NCBI RefSeq assembly: GCF_000383675.1
Contig: NZ_KB911823.1
Coordinates: forward strand, 1,095-65,094
Source: Terracoccus sp. 273MFTsu3.1
GTDB lineage: Bacteria > Actinomycetota > Actinomycetes > Actinomycetales > Dermatophilaceae
DNA length: 64,000 nt
Direction of reading: 5' to 3'
The notes under the pieces are model-generated. The model had not been told where the DNA came from. It did not search any database and saw nothing but the letters and a program-made list of their open reading frames with translations. The position numbers and the translations under genes were made by a program. Shown here in pieces: positions 38,027 to 46,298 of this stretch (within the stretch, counting starts at the first letter, position 1; each line of letters starts with the position of its first letter).

Positions 38027-39246
38027 AGGACCATCTCGAGACATCCATCTTCGGCGACCACGAGGAGACCGTCGAGCACGTCGAGGAGACGCACGCCCCG
38101 CCCCCGCTGAGCCGACGCGAGATGCGCGAGCAGGAGCTCGCCGCACGCAAGCGCAGCAGCCGTCGCGGTGGCAAGGGCGGATCCTCCGGGGCTCCGAAGG
38201 GCAGGCCGTCGGTCTTCCGGCGGCTCGTCGTCATCGTCCTCGCGCTCGCCGTCATCGGGGGTGGCGTGGCCGTGGCCTACAAGGCGCTCAAGCCCGTCGT
38301 CGAGGGCTTCCTCGAGTCCAACGACTACCCGGGACCGGGCACGGGCCAGGTCCGTGTCACCGTCGACCAGGGCGCGGGCGGCAGCGCGATCGCCAAGACC
38401 CTTGCCGAGCAGGACGTCGTCAAGTCGAGCAAGGCCTTCATCGAGGCTGCCAACAACGACCCGAAGAGCGCAGGCATCCAGCCGGGCGTGTACGAGATGA
38501 AGAAGCAGATGAAGGCGTCCGACGCCCTCGCGATCCTCGTCGACCCGAAGAACCGGCTCGTCACCCGCGTCACCATCCCCGAGGGGCTCTGGGCGACCGA
38601 GATCTACGCCAAGCTCTCCAAGTCGTCGGGCATCCCGGTGGCGCAGTACACCGAGGCGGCCAAGAAGGTCGACGAGCTCGGCCTGCCGCCGTCGGCCAAC
38701 GGCAACCTCGAGGGCTACCTCTTCCCGGCGAGCTACGAGTTCGGCCCGACGGCCACGGCGCTCGACCAGCTCAAGCAGATGGTCGCAGAGTCGACGAAGC
38801 GTCTGGACGCACTGGGCATCACGCCCGACCGCATGGAGCGTGTCGTCACGGTCGCGAGCCTCGTCGAGGGTGAGGCACAGCTCGACTCCGACCGCCCCAA
38901 GGTCGCCCGAGTCGTCGAGAACCGTCTCGCGGCCAAGATGTCCCTCGGCTTCGACTCGACGGTCAACTACATCTTCAAGAAGCGCGGCGTGCCGACGCAG
39001 GAGATGCTCGACAGCGACAACCCGTACAACACGCGTCGCTTCACCGGCCTGCCTCCGGGCCCGATCTCCAACCCGGGCGAGAGCGCCCTCGAGGCGGCCG
39101 CCAGCCCGGTGGCCGGCCCGTGGCTCTACTTCGTGACGGTCAACCTCGAGACCGGCGAGACGAAGTTCGCCGCGACGTACGAGGAGCACCAGCGCAACGT
39201 GGCCCAGTTCCAGAAGTGGTGCACCGACAACAAGGGCAAGTGCTGA
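38023..39246 (+). CDS. mltG: Endolytic murein transglycosylase MltG
   Basis: 407 residues. Cytoplasmic N-terminus of ~65 residues rich in Glu/His then Arg/Lys/Gly, one membrane helix (RRLVVIVLALAVIGGGVAVAY), a LysM-like domain, and the YceG catalytic domain with Glu in VASLVEGEA near 285 and LPPGPISNPGESALEAAA near 345. Cleaves nascent glycan strands and sets their length at the membrane. The cytoplasmic N-terminal extension is typical of actinobacterial forms. Confidence 0.93.
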   Translation: MKDHLETSIFGDHEETVEHVEETHAPPPLSRREMREQELAARKRSSRRGGKGGSSGAPKGRPSVFRRLVVIVLALAVIGGGVAVAYKALKPVVEGFLESNDYPGPGTGQVRVTVDQGAGGSAIAKTLAEQDVVKSSKAFIEAANNDPKSAGIQPGVYEMKKQMKASDALAILVDPKNRLVTRVTIPEGLWATEIYAKLSKSSGIPVAQYTEAAKKVDELGLPPSANGNLEGYLFPASYEFGPTATALDQLKQMVAESTKRLDALGITPDRMERVVTVASLVEGEAQLDSDRPKVARVVENRLAAKMSLGFDSTVNYIFKKRGVPTQEMLDSDNPYNTRRFTGLPPGPISNPGESALEAAASPVAGPWLYFVTVNLETGETKFAATYEEHQRNVAQFQKWCTDNKGKC

Positions 39247-40100
39247 GCGAGGGGCGCCGCATCGCCCGGCACTGTGCGGTGTGGGGCAGCCCGATCGGGC
39301 ACTCGCTCTCGCCCGCGCTGCACCGGGCGGCCTATGCGGCCATGGCCCTGCACGACTGGTCCTACGAGCGGCGCGAGGTCGACGAGGCCGACTTCGCGGA
39401 CGCCTTCGCGGGGCTCGACGAGACGTGGGTCGGCCTGTCGCTGACGATGCCGCTCAAGGAGGTCGCCCTCCGCGCTGCGACCACGGTGACGCCGGTCGCG
39501 GCGGCCACCGGCGCCGCCAACACGCTCGTGCGCGGCCCAGACGACCCGTCCGCGTGGACGGCCCACAACACCGACGTCCACGGCCTCACGACAGCACTGC
39601 GCCTCGCCGGCTGCACCGACCCCACCAGCCTGCTCGTCGTCGGGTCGGGGGCCACCGCCCGCTCGGCGATCGCGGCACTGGCACCAGGCGGCCGGGTCGT
39701 CCTCATGGTCCGCGACCGGGTCCGTCCCCAGACGTTGGGACAGGCCGAGGCGGCCGGACTGGCGGTCGAGACCGTCGGCCTGGGGGAGTGGGCCGCAGGG
39801 GCCGAGGTCGACGCCGTCGTCAGCACCGTGCCACCCGCGTCGGTGCCCGACCTCGACGACTTCCCGGTCGTGACCCACCGCGACCACCGCCCCGTCGTCC
39901 TCGACGTCGTCTACGGCTCGGGGGAGACGCCCCTCCAGCGCGCAGCCCGTGAGCGTGGCTGGGGCGTCGCCGAGGGCACCGACATGCTCCTGCACCAGGC
40001 CACCGAGCAGGTACGCCTCATGACGGGTCACGAGGCACCGCTCGGTGCCATGGCGGACGCCCTCCGGGCCGCGCTGCTCGATCGGCGTGCGGAGCCGTGA
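39240..40100 (+). CDS. aroE: Shikimate dehydrogenase
   Basis: 286 residues from GTG 39240, overlapping mltG by seven bases. N-domain SPIGHSLSPALHRAAY binds shikimate, catalytic Lys in LSLTMPLKEVALRA near 82, NTDVHGL near 114, NADP-binding GSGATARSAIAAL near 135. Reduces 3-dehydroshikimate to shikimate. First of five aro genes here; aroG/aroA functions are elsewhere. Confidence 0.92.
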   Translation: MLSEGRRIARHCAVWGSPIGHSLSPALHRAAYAAMALHDWSYERREVDEADFADAFAGLDETWVGLSLTMPLKEVALRAATTVTPVAAATGAANTLVRGPDDPSAWTAHNTDVHGLTTALRLAGCTDPTSLLVVGSGATARSAIAALAPGGRVVLMVRDRVRPQTLGQAEAAGLAVETVGLGEWAAGAEVDAVVSTVPPASVPDLDDFPVVTHRDHRPVVLDVVYGSGETPLQRAARERGWGVAEGTDMLLHQATEQVRLMTGHEAPLGAMADALRAALLDRRAEP

Positions 40101-40810
40101 TCCCGCCGATGACGTGGGCGCAGGCCCCCGGTGCGCCGTGGTGGTTCGTCCTGGCGCTCGCCGTCGCCGGGGCGATCGTAGGAGAGGTGCTCCGTCGCCG
40201 CCTCGCGACGGGCGGCTACCGGCTCGACGACGAGGCGGGGCCGCTGCCGCGAGTGCCCTCGGTGGTCGTGCCCGTCGCCCTCGCCCTGCTCTGGGGGCTG
40301 CTCGGCTGGCGTTTCGGTCCACTGTCGGAGTGGGCGCTGACGCCCGCGTACCTCGCGTTCGCGTTCGTCGCGGTCGCCCTGGCCTGGATCGACGCGGACG
40401 TGCACCGCCTCCCGCGCGGACTGACGCGCCCGGCATACCCCCTTCTCGTCGGACAGCTCGCGCTCGCGTCCCTCGCGTCGGGCGACTGGGAGGCGCTGCG
40501 CCGGGCGGCGATCGCCGGCGCCGTCCTGTGGACGATCTACTTCGTCCTCGCGCTCGTGGCGGCGCTGCTCGGCAGCGGCTTCGGCTACGGCGACGTGACG
40601 CTCGCCGGGCTCGTCGGTCTCGCGACGGGCTACGTGAGCGTGTCGACGACCCTCGTCGCGTCGTACGCCGCGTTCATCCTCGCAGGGGTCTACGGGCTCG
40701 TGCGGCTCGTCCTCCGGCGCGGCACCCGCAAGGACGACATCGCCTTCGGCCCGTGGATGCTGCTCGGCCTGCTCATCTCGCTCGTCGTCCAGGTGCGCCC
40801 ACTCGTCTGA
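40097..40810 (+). CDS. Type IV prepilin peptidase-like (A24) protein
   Basis: 237 residues from GTG 40097, overlapping aroE by four bases. Seven or eight membrane helices. The two catalytic Asp are in [10 protein letters not shown] (near 98) and the GxGD motif [11 protein letters not shown] (near 160); [13 protein letters not shown] follows. The N-methyltransferase zinc domain of the full PilD is missing, as in the M. tuberculosis homologue Rv2551c. It cleaves leader peptides of pilin-like proteins; no pilin genes are in this window. Confidence 0.85.
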   Translation: MIPPMTWAQAPGAPWWFVLALAVAGAIVGEVLRRRLATGGYRLDDEAGPLPRVPSVVVPVALALLWGLLGWRFGPLSEWALTPAYLAFAFVAVALAWIDADVHRLPRGLTRPAYPLLVGQLALASLASGDWEALRRAAIAGAVLWTIYFVLALVAALLGSGFGYGDVTLAGLVGLATGYVSVSTTLVASYAAFILAGVYGLVRLVLRRGTRKDDIAFGPWMLLGLLISLVVQVRPLV

Positions 40811-40858
40811 CCGACCCGGACCCGACGGAGCCGTTCGCGGCCCGACGGCGGCCCTAGC

Positions 40859-40883
40859 GCCGCCCGGGCGCGGACCGGGCGGC
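40859..40883 (+). terminator. Terminator after prepilin peptidase gene
   Basis: GCCGCCCGG (40859-40867) / CCGGGCGGC (40875-40883), nine-base stem with a seven-base loop. Separates the alaS-ruvX-mltG-aroE unit from aroCKB. Confidence 0.65.
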
Positions 40884-40940
40884 GGTCCCGCGGAGCGGGC
40901 GGGTCGGGGGCAGCGACGGACCGCGTGGGAGGATCGGGTC

Positions 40941-42161
40941 ATGTTGCGTTGGTTGACGGCCGGTGAGTCGCACGGTCCCGCACTCGTCGCCATGATCGAG
41001 GGGCTCCCCGCCGGCGTCGAGGTCGGCGCGAAGGACCTGCAGGCCGCCCTGTCCCGCCGCCGCCTCGGCTACGGCCGCGGCGCGCGGATGAAGTTCGAGC
41101 AGGACGAGGTCGAGTTCCTCGGCGGCCTGCGCCACGGCCTGACCCTGGGCTCGCCGATCGCCGTTCGCATCGGCAACAGCGAGTGGCCCAAGTGGACGAC
41201 CGTGATGAGCCCCGAGGCCGTCAGTGACGAGGCGTTCGCCGCCTCCGACGACGTCAACGCCGAGAAGGAGGTCGCGCGCAACAAGCCGCTGACCCGTCCG
41301 CGGCCCGGCCACGCCGACCTCGTCGGCATGCAGAAGTACGGCCACGAGGACGCCCGCCCGGTGCTCGAGCGCGCCTCGGCCCGCGAGACCGCGGCCCGCG
41401 TCGCCCTCGGTGAGATCGCCGCACGGTTCCTCGAGCAGTCCTACGGCATCCGTCTCGTCTCGCACACCGTGTCGATCGGGACCGCCCGCGTGCCCAACGG
41501 AGCGGCCCTGCCGACCCCCGGCGACGTCGAGCGTCTCGACGCCGACCCGGTGCGCGCCTTCGACCCGTCGGGGTCGGCGGCCATGGTCGCCGAGGTCGAC
41601 GCGGCGAAGAAGGACGGCGACACCCTCGGGGGCGTCGTCGAGGTGCTCGCCTACGGCGTGCCTCCTGGCCTCGGCTCCCACGTCCACTGGGACCGCAAGC
41701 TCGACGGGAAGCTCGCCCAGGCCCTCATGAGCATCCAGGCGATCAAGGGCGTCGAGGTCGGCGACGGTTTCGAGACGGCCCGCCGTCGTGGGTCCGAGGC
41801 GCACGACGAGATGGAGATGGTCGACGGCGTCATCACCCGTCGCACCGGTCGCGCCGGCGGCACGGAGGGTGGCATGTCGACCGGTCAGGTGCTCCGCGTC
41901 CGCGCGGCTATGAAGCCGATCAGCACCGTGCCCCGTGCCCTGTCGACCGTCGACGTCGCGACGGGAGAGGCCGCCACGGCCATCCACCAGCGCTCCGACG
42001 TGTGCGCCGTGCCGGCTGCCGGCGTCGTCGCCGAGGCGATGGTCGCTCTCGTGCTCGCCCAGTCGTGCCTCGAGAAGTTCGGGGGCGACTCGGTGGCCGA
42101 GACGTCACGCAACCACACGGCATACCTCGACGGCATCCGTGAGGGGCTGCGCACATGGTGA
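40941..42161 (+). CDS. aroC: Chorismate synthase
   Basis: 406 residues. Converts 5-enolpyruvylshikimate-3-phosphate to chorismate with FMNH2. Motifs: [17 protein letters not shown] at the N-terminus, [33 protein letters not shown] near 115, and the C-terminal [26 protein letters not shown] lies upstream; the same stretch reads GAGGAT six bases before the ATG, so a leaderless start is possible. Overlaps aroK by seven bases. Confidence 0.96.
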   Translation: MLRWLTAGESHGPALVAMIEGLPAGVEVGAKDLQAALSRRRLGYGRGARMKFEQDEVEFLGGLRHGLTLGSPIAVRIGNSEWPKWTTVMSPEAVSDEAFAASDDVNAEKEVARNKPLTRPRPGHADLVGMQKYGHEDARPVLERASARETAARVALGEIAARFLEQSYGIRLVSHTVSIGTARVPNGAALPTPGDVERLDADPVRAFDPSGSAAMVAEVDAAKKDGDTLGGVVEVLAYGVPPGLGSHVHWDRKLDGKLAQALMSIQAIKGVEVGDGFETARRRGSEAHDEMEMVDGVITRRTGRAGGTEGGMSTGQVLRVRAAMKPISTVPRALSTVDVATGEAATAIHQRSDVCAVPAAGVVAEAMVALVLAQSCLEKFGGDSVAETSRNHTAYLDGIREGLRTW

Positions 42162-42685
42162 ACGACCACGTGACCCGCCCGGTCGCCGTCGTCGTCGGGC
42201 CGCCCGGCGCCGGCAAGACCACGGTCGGCCAGGCCCTCGCGGCGCGCCTCGGTGTGGCCTTCCACGACGTCGACGCGGCCATCGAGGCCGCGCAGGGGCG
42301 CTCGATCTCCGACATCTTCGTCGACGACGGCGAGTCCGTCTTCCGCGACCTCGAGCGCGCCGAAGTGGTGCGCGCCCTGGCGGAGGAAGCGGGCGTCGTC
42401 TCGCTCGGTGGGGGAGCCGTCATGGACCCGCTCACCGAGGTCGCGCTCGCCGGCCACGCCGTCGTCTTCCTCGACGTCGCCATCGCCGACGCGAGCAGGC
42501 GGATCGGCTTCGACCGCTCGCGCCCGCTCCTGTCGGTCAACCCCCGCGCGACGTGGGTGCGGATGATGAACGACCGTCGCCCCACGTACGAGCGCGTCGC
42601 GACCGTGCGCGTCGACACCGCGGGACGCACGCCCGAGGAGGTCGTCGACGTCGTCGTCGCCGAGCTCGAGGCGGCCCGCGCGTGA
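42155..42685 (+). CDS. aroK: Shikimate kinase
   Basis: 176 residues. P-loop GPPGAGKT at 15-22, shikimate-binding Asp in [13 protein letters not shown] near 86, lid Arg near 130 ([14 protein letters not shown]). Uses ATP to phosphorylate shikimate. Coupled to aroC and aroB by short overlaps. Confidence 0.94.
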   Translation: MVNDHVTRPVAVVVGPPGAGKTTVGQALAARLGVAFHDVDAAIEAAQGRSISDIFVDDGESVFRDLERAEVVRALAEEAGVVSLGGGAVMDPLTEVALAGHAVVFLDVAIADASRRIGFDRSRPLLSVNPRATWVRMMNDRRPTYERVATVRVDTAGRTPEEVVDVVVAELEAARA

Positions 42686-43809
42686 GCGCTGCGGCCGAGC
42701 CGACGACGATCCCCGTCGGCGACGACTACGACGTCGTCATCGGGTCCGGCGTGCTCGACCGCGTCGGTGACCTGCTCGGCGACGACGTCGAGCGCGTCCT
42801 CGTCGTCCACCCCCCGACGCTGACGGAGCTGGCCTCGAAGGTCACCGCTGCCCTCGAGCGGCAGGGGTATGCCGTCCACGTCGCCGAGGTGCCCGACGCA
42901 GAGGCCGCCAAGACGGCCGAGGTCGCGGCGGGGCTCTGGGCCCAGCTGGGCCGGGCAGGCTTCACCCGCACCGACGCCGTCGTGGGAGTCGGGGGCGGCA
43001 CGGTCACCGACCTCGCCGGCTTCGTCGCCGCGTCCTGGCTGCGCGGGGTGCGCGTCGTCCAGGTGCCGACGACCCTGCTCGGGATGGTCGACGCGGCCGT
43101 CGGGGGCAAGACCGGCATCAACACCGCCGAGGGCAAGAACCTCGTCGGTGCCTTCCACCCTCCGGCCGGGGTGCTCTGCGACGTCGACGTCCTCTCGACC
43201 CTGCCCGAGGCCGACCTCGTCGCCGGGCTGGCCGAGGTCGTCAAGTGCGGCTTCATCGCCGACCCCGTCATCCTCGACCTCGTCGAGGCGTCCGTGCGGG
43301 ACGACGCCGGCCGGGCCCGCACCGCCGCCAACCCGCACCTGCGCGAGCTCATCGAGCGCGCCGTCCGGGTCAAGGCCGAGGTCGTCGCCGCGGACCTGCG
43401 CGAGAGCTCGCTGCGCGAGATCCTCAACTACGGCCACACGTTCGGCCACGCCATCGAGCAGGTCGAGCACTACTCGTGGCGGCACGGAGAGGCGGTCGGC
43501 GTCGGGATGGTCTACGTCGCCGAGCTCGCCCGGCTCACCGGTCACCTGACCGGTCCCGACGGCGACGCGCTCGTCGCTCGGCACCGCTCGGTCCTCGAGT
43601 CGCTCGGGCTCCCGACGACGTACGCCGGCGGGCGCTGGGACGAGCTGCTCACCGCGATGCGGCGGGACAAGAAGTCCCGCGGCTCGACGCTGCGCTTCGT
43701 CGTGCTCGACGGCCTGGCCGAACCCACCCGGCTCGCCGGCCCGGACGACACGCTGCTCCAGGCGGCGTACGGCCTCGTGTCGCGGCGCCCCGACGCGAGG
43801 GCTCACTAG
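42682..43809 (+). CDS. aroB: 3-dehydroquinate synthase
   Basis: 375 residues from GTG 42682. NAD and zinc-dependent. [21 protein letters not shown] near 95 binds [23 protein letters not shown] near 130; zinc ligands in [13 protein letters not shown] (His) near 250 and HGEAVGVGM near 266. Its TAG stop starts the -10 candidate of aroQ. Confidence 0.95.
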   Translation: MSAAAEPTTIPVGDDYDVVIGSGVLDRVGDLLGDDVERVLVVHPPTLTELASKVTAALERQGYAVHVAEVPDAEAAKTAEVAAGLWAQLGRAGFTRTDAVVGVGGGTVTDLAGFVAASWLRGVRVVQVPTTLLGMVDAAVGGKTGINTAEGKNLVGAFHPPAGVLCDVDVLSTLPEADLVAGLAEVVKCGFIADPVILDLVEASVRDDAGRARTAANPHLRELIERAVRVKAEVVAADLRESSLREILNYGHTFGHAIEQVEHYSWRHGEAVGVGMVYVAELARLTGHLTGPDGDALVARHRSVLESLGLPTTYAGGRWDELLTAMRRDKKSRGSTLRFVVLDGLAEPTRLAGPDDTLLQAAYGLVSRRPDARAH

Positions 43810-43819
43810 ACTCGCGGCC
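43807..43819 (+). promoter_or_regulatory. Candidate leaderless promoter for aroQ
   Basis: TAGACT at 43807-43812, beginning with the aroB stop codon; seven bases to ATG 43820. No ribosome binding site is present. Confidence 0.5.
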
Positions 43820-44257
43820 ATGACGGCACCCACGGTCTTCGTCCTGTCGGGCCCCAACCTGGGCAGACTCGGCACCCGCGAGCCCGAGGTCTACGGCTCC
43901 GACACGCTCGACGACGTGCACGCCGCGGTGCAGCGCGAGGCGCGCGAGCTCGGCCTCGTCGCCGACTGCCGCCAGACCAACCACGAGGGCGAGCTCATCG
44001 ACTGGCTCCACGAGGCCGTCGACGTCGGCGCCGACGTCGTGCTCAACCCGGGGGCCTTCACCCACTACTCGTATGCCGTCCGCGACGCCTGCGCCATCGT
44101 GACGACGAGTGGTCGGAGCCTCGTCGAGGTGCACCTCAGCAACCCGGCGGCGCGCGAGGAGTTCCGGCACACGTCCGTCGTGGCGGGGGTCGCGACCGGC
44201 ACCGTCGCCGGCTTCGGGCTGCAGTCCTACCTGCTCGCCCTGCGCGCCCTCGTCTGA
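43820..44257 (+). CDS. aroQ: Type II 3-dehydroquinate dehydratase
   Basis: 145 residues, normal family length. The active-site loop LGTREPEVYG carries the Arg and the catalytic Tyr; QTNHEGELIDWL, NPGAFTHYSYAVRD (His base) and EVHLSNPAAREEFRHTS are all present. Dehydrates dehydroquinate to dehydroshikimate. Last gene of the aroC-K-B-Q run. Confidence 0.95.
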   Translation: MTAPTVFVLSGPNLGRLGTREPEVYGSDTLDDVHAAVQREARELGLVADCRQTNHEGELIDWLHEAVDVGADVVLNPGAFTHYSYAVRDACAIVTTSGRSLVEVHLSNPAAREEFRHTSVVAGVATGTVAGFGLQSYLLALRALV

Positions 44258-44338
44258 GCAGGAGCCGTCTCGCCGCATCAGGCGTCACGATGTGGTGACG
44301 AGCCGCGCGGTGGTCGTCCGGCTCGCGCACCGAGGTCC

Positions 44339-44350
44339 TACCGTGCTGTC
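44339..44350 (+). promoter_or_regulatory. Candidate leaderless promoter for lipoprotein gene
   Basis: TACCGT at 44339-44344, six bases, then GTG 44351. No ribosome binding site. Confidence 0.45.
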
Positions 44351-44881
44351 GTGACCCACGTGGGGCGGCGTCGTGCAGCCGGCGGGCTGGCGCTCGTCGC
44401 CACGGCCGCACTGGCGGGGTGCGTGCCGTCGGCTCCCCGTCCGTCCGCGGCACCCGCGTCGACGACCGTCACGGTCCCCGGATGCCCGACCGTGGTGGTC
44501 GACCCGGTGCGCCGCGCGCTCGTCGACTTCACCGACTTCGTCGTGCACCGCGGGGTCACCTACAGCTCACGTCCCGATGCACCACAGCGTCTGACCCAGG
44601 CCCAGCTCGGGCCGGAGGTGTTCAGGGTCTCGTGCACGTACTCGAGCCTCAACCAGCTCACGCAGTCGGAGCTCCCGGAGGCCACCGAGCACTCCGCCGG
44701 GTTCATCCCGGCCCGGTCACCGGTCTTCGAGGTCAAGGGCTGGCCGACATCCTGCCGGCTCGCCGCACAGCACGACGGCAGCTGGTTCGTCTACCTCGCC
44801 GACGCCGACACCGCCGACGCGTCGAGGGCCGCGGAGTGTGCCCTCGACCCCGGCCGGTCGACACAGGACGCCCGGTCGTGA
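44351..44881 (+). CDS. Putative secreted lipoprotein, unknown function
   Basis: 176 residues from GTG 44351. Signal peptide with Arg-rich n-region and lipobox LAGC (Cys24), then a Ser/Pro/Thr linker. Three further Cys occur in the mature part (near 44, 95 and 135) and one near 163, suggesting two disulphides. No enzymatic motif recognised. It resembles small DUF-type actinobacterial surface lipoproteins. Stands alone between aroQ and the dioxygenase-like gene. Confidence 0.75.
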   Translation: MTHVGRRRAAGGLALVATAALAGCVPSAPRPSAAPASTTVTVPGCPTVVVDPVRRALVDFTDFVVHRGVTYSSRPDAPQRLTQAQLGPEVFRVSCTYSSLNQLTQSELPEATEHSAGFIPARSPVFEVKGWPTSCRLAAQHDGSWFVYLADADTADASRAAECALDPGRSTQDARS

Positions 44882-44988
44882 CGTCACCGCTGCGCACGCA
44901 CCGACGCTCGCACTGACCGGCTCTCACAGCGACCACACAGACGGCACAACGGCGCACCACGGATGCGACTCCCAGAGTCATCTCAGGA

Positions 44989-45003
44989 GGGGCCACCGGC
45001 CCC
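44989..45003 (+). repeat. Short hairpin in leader of dioxygenase-like gene
   Basis: GGGGCC/GGCCCC with an ACC loop, just upstream of the RBS GAAAGGG. It overlaps GGAGG at 44987-44991, but that copy is too far from the start to matter. Confidence 0.35.
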
Positions 45004-45022
45004 GCGACGAAAGGGTCGGCCC

Positions 45023-45958
45023 ATGGCACCGCGCACCCCCTCGGCTCCGGACCACGAGTGGCTCGACGAGCACGGCACCGAGATCGAGGACCACGACCGG
45101 GGTCTCGTCCACGACCTCCAGACGCTCGTCGACCGGCGCCGGGCGCTGGCCCTCTTCGGTGGTCTCGGGGTCGCCGGAGCGCTCGCGGCGTGCAGCACCG
45201 GGACGCCGTCCGTCACGTCGACCGGCTCGGCGACGAGCAGCTCGACGAGCGCGACCACGTCCTCGGCCTCCGCGACGAGCGCCGCCGGCGCCGGCGCGTC
45301 CGGGAGCACCTCGAACGACGCGGTCGATGCCGACCTCGTCGAGGCGCCGGACGAGACGGCCGGCCCCTACCCGGGCGACGGCTCCAACGGCCAGAACGTC
45401 CTCGACGACTCGGGCATCGTGCGCAGCGACATCCGCAGCAGCTTCGGGTCGTCGACGACGACGGCCGAGGGCGTGCCCCTGACCGTCAAGCTGACGGTGA
45501 AGGAGCTGGCGACGAGCACGGCCCTCGTCGGCGCCGCCGTCTACGTCTGGCACTGCGACCGCGACGGCAACTACTCGATGTACAGCCAGGCCGCGGCCGA
45601 CGAGAACTACCTGCGTGGCGTGCAGGCCACCGACGAGTCGGGCACGGCGACCTTCACGTCGATCTTCCCGGGCTGCTACTCGGGCCGCTGGCCGCACATT
45701 CACTTCGAGGTCTACTCGAGGGTGAGCGACGCGACGTCGAGCGGCCCCATCGTCAAGACCTCACAGATCGCCCTGCCCCAGTCCACCTGCGAGGCGGTCT
45801 ATGACAGCACCGGCTACGAGCAGAGCGTCGGCAACCTCGCGCAGGTCAGTCTCCAGCGCGACAACGTCTTCGGTGACGACGGTGGCATCCACCAGCTCGC
45901 GACGATGTCGGGCAGCACGTCGTCCGGGTACACCGCGGCGCTGACGATCGGCGTCTGA
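45023..45958 (+). CDS. Intradiol dioxygenase-like exported lipoprotein
   Basis: 311 residues from ATG 45023, with RBS GAAAGGG 7 bases upstream (an ATG at 44963 lacks one). A cytoplasmic N-terminus of ~35 residues precedes DRRRALALFGGLGVAGALAAC, a twin-Arg-like signal ending in a lipobox, then a ~50-residue Ser/Thr linker. The C-terminal domain has the intradiol dioxygenase pattern: TAGPY, VWHCDRDGNYS (Tyr), CYSGRWPHIHFEVY (Tyr, two His iron ligands). Would cleave catechol-type rings outside the membrane, but substrate is unknown. Confidence 0.82.
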   Translation: MAPRTPSAPDHEWLDEHGTEIEDHDRGLVHDLQTLVDRRRALALFGGLGVAGALAACSTGTPSVTSTGSATSSSTSATTSSASATSAAGAGASGSTSNDAVDADLVEAPDETAGPYPGDGSNGQNVLDDSGIVRSDIRSSFGSSTTTAEGVPLTVKLTVKELATSTALVGAAVYVWHCDRDGNYSMYSQAAADENYLRGVQATDESGTATFTSIFPGCYSGRWPHIHFEVYSRVSDATSSGPIVKTSQIALPQSTCEAVYDSTGYEQSVGNLAQVSLQRDNVFGDDGGIHQLATMSGSTSSGYTAALTIGV

Positions 45959-45997
45959 ACCGCCACCCGGAGGCCGGGCTCGTGGGAACCTGCTCCC

Positions 45998-46291
45998 ATG
46001 AGTGGGGACGAGGACCTCGTGGTCAGTGCGATGGCGATCAACGTGACGATCCCGGAGCCGCTGCGCTGGAACGACACCCGCCGGGGGCAGGAGTTCCGGC
46101 TCGACACCCTCAACGTCCGGATGCTGCCGGACGGCCACCTCGCGGCCAAGGCGTACGGCCGACCTGTCGAGGGCGGCCGCGGGGCGTACGTGTCGTTCAC
46201 CGTGCCGCCGCGTCCTGAGCTCGCGGCACTCGTCGCGGCCGCCGCGGACCGGGCCGCTGAGAGGTGGGCAGCCCACCGGGGGCTCGGGTGA
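45998..46291 (+). CDS. Small hypothetical protein
   Basis: 97 residues from ATG 45998. Mostly beta/alpha: INVTIPEPLRWNDTRRGQEFRLDTLNVRMLPDGHLAAKAYGRP, then a short helix-rich tail. Codon use and GC third positions match neighbours, so it is probably real. No motif or membrane segment recognised. No clear RBS. It lies between the dioxygenase-like gene and the converging helicase gene. Confidence 0.6.
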   Translation: MSGDEDLVVSAMAINVTIPEPLRWNDTRRGQEFRLDTLNVRMLPDGHLAAKAYGRPVEGGRGAYVSFTVPPRPELAALVAAAADRAAERWAAHRGLG

Positions 46292-46298
46292 CCCGGTG

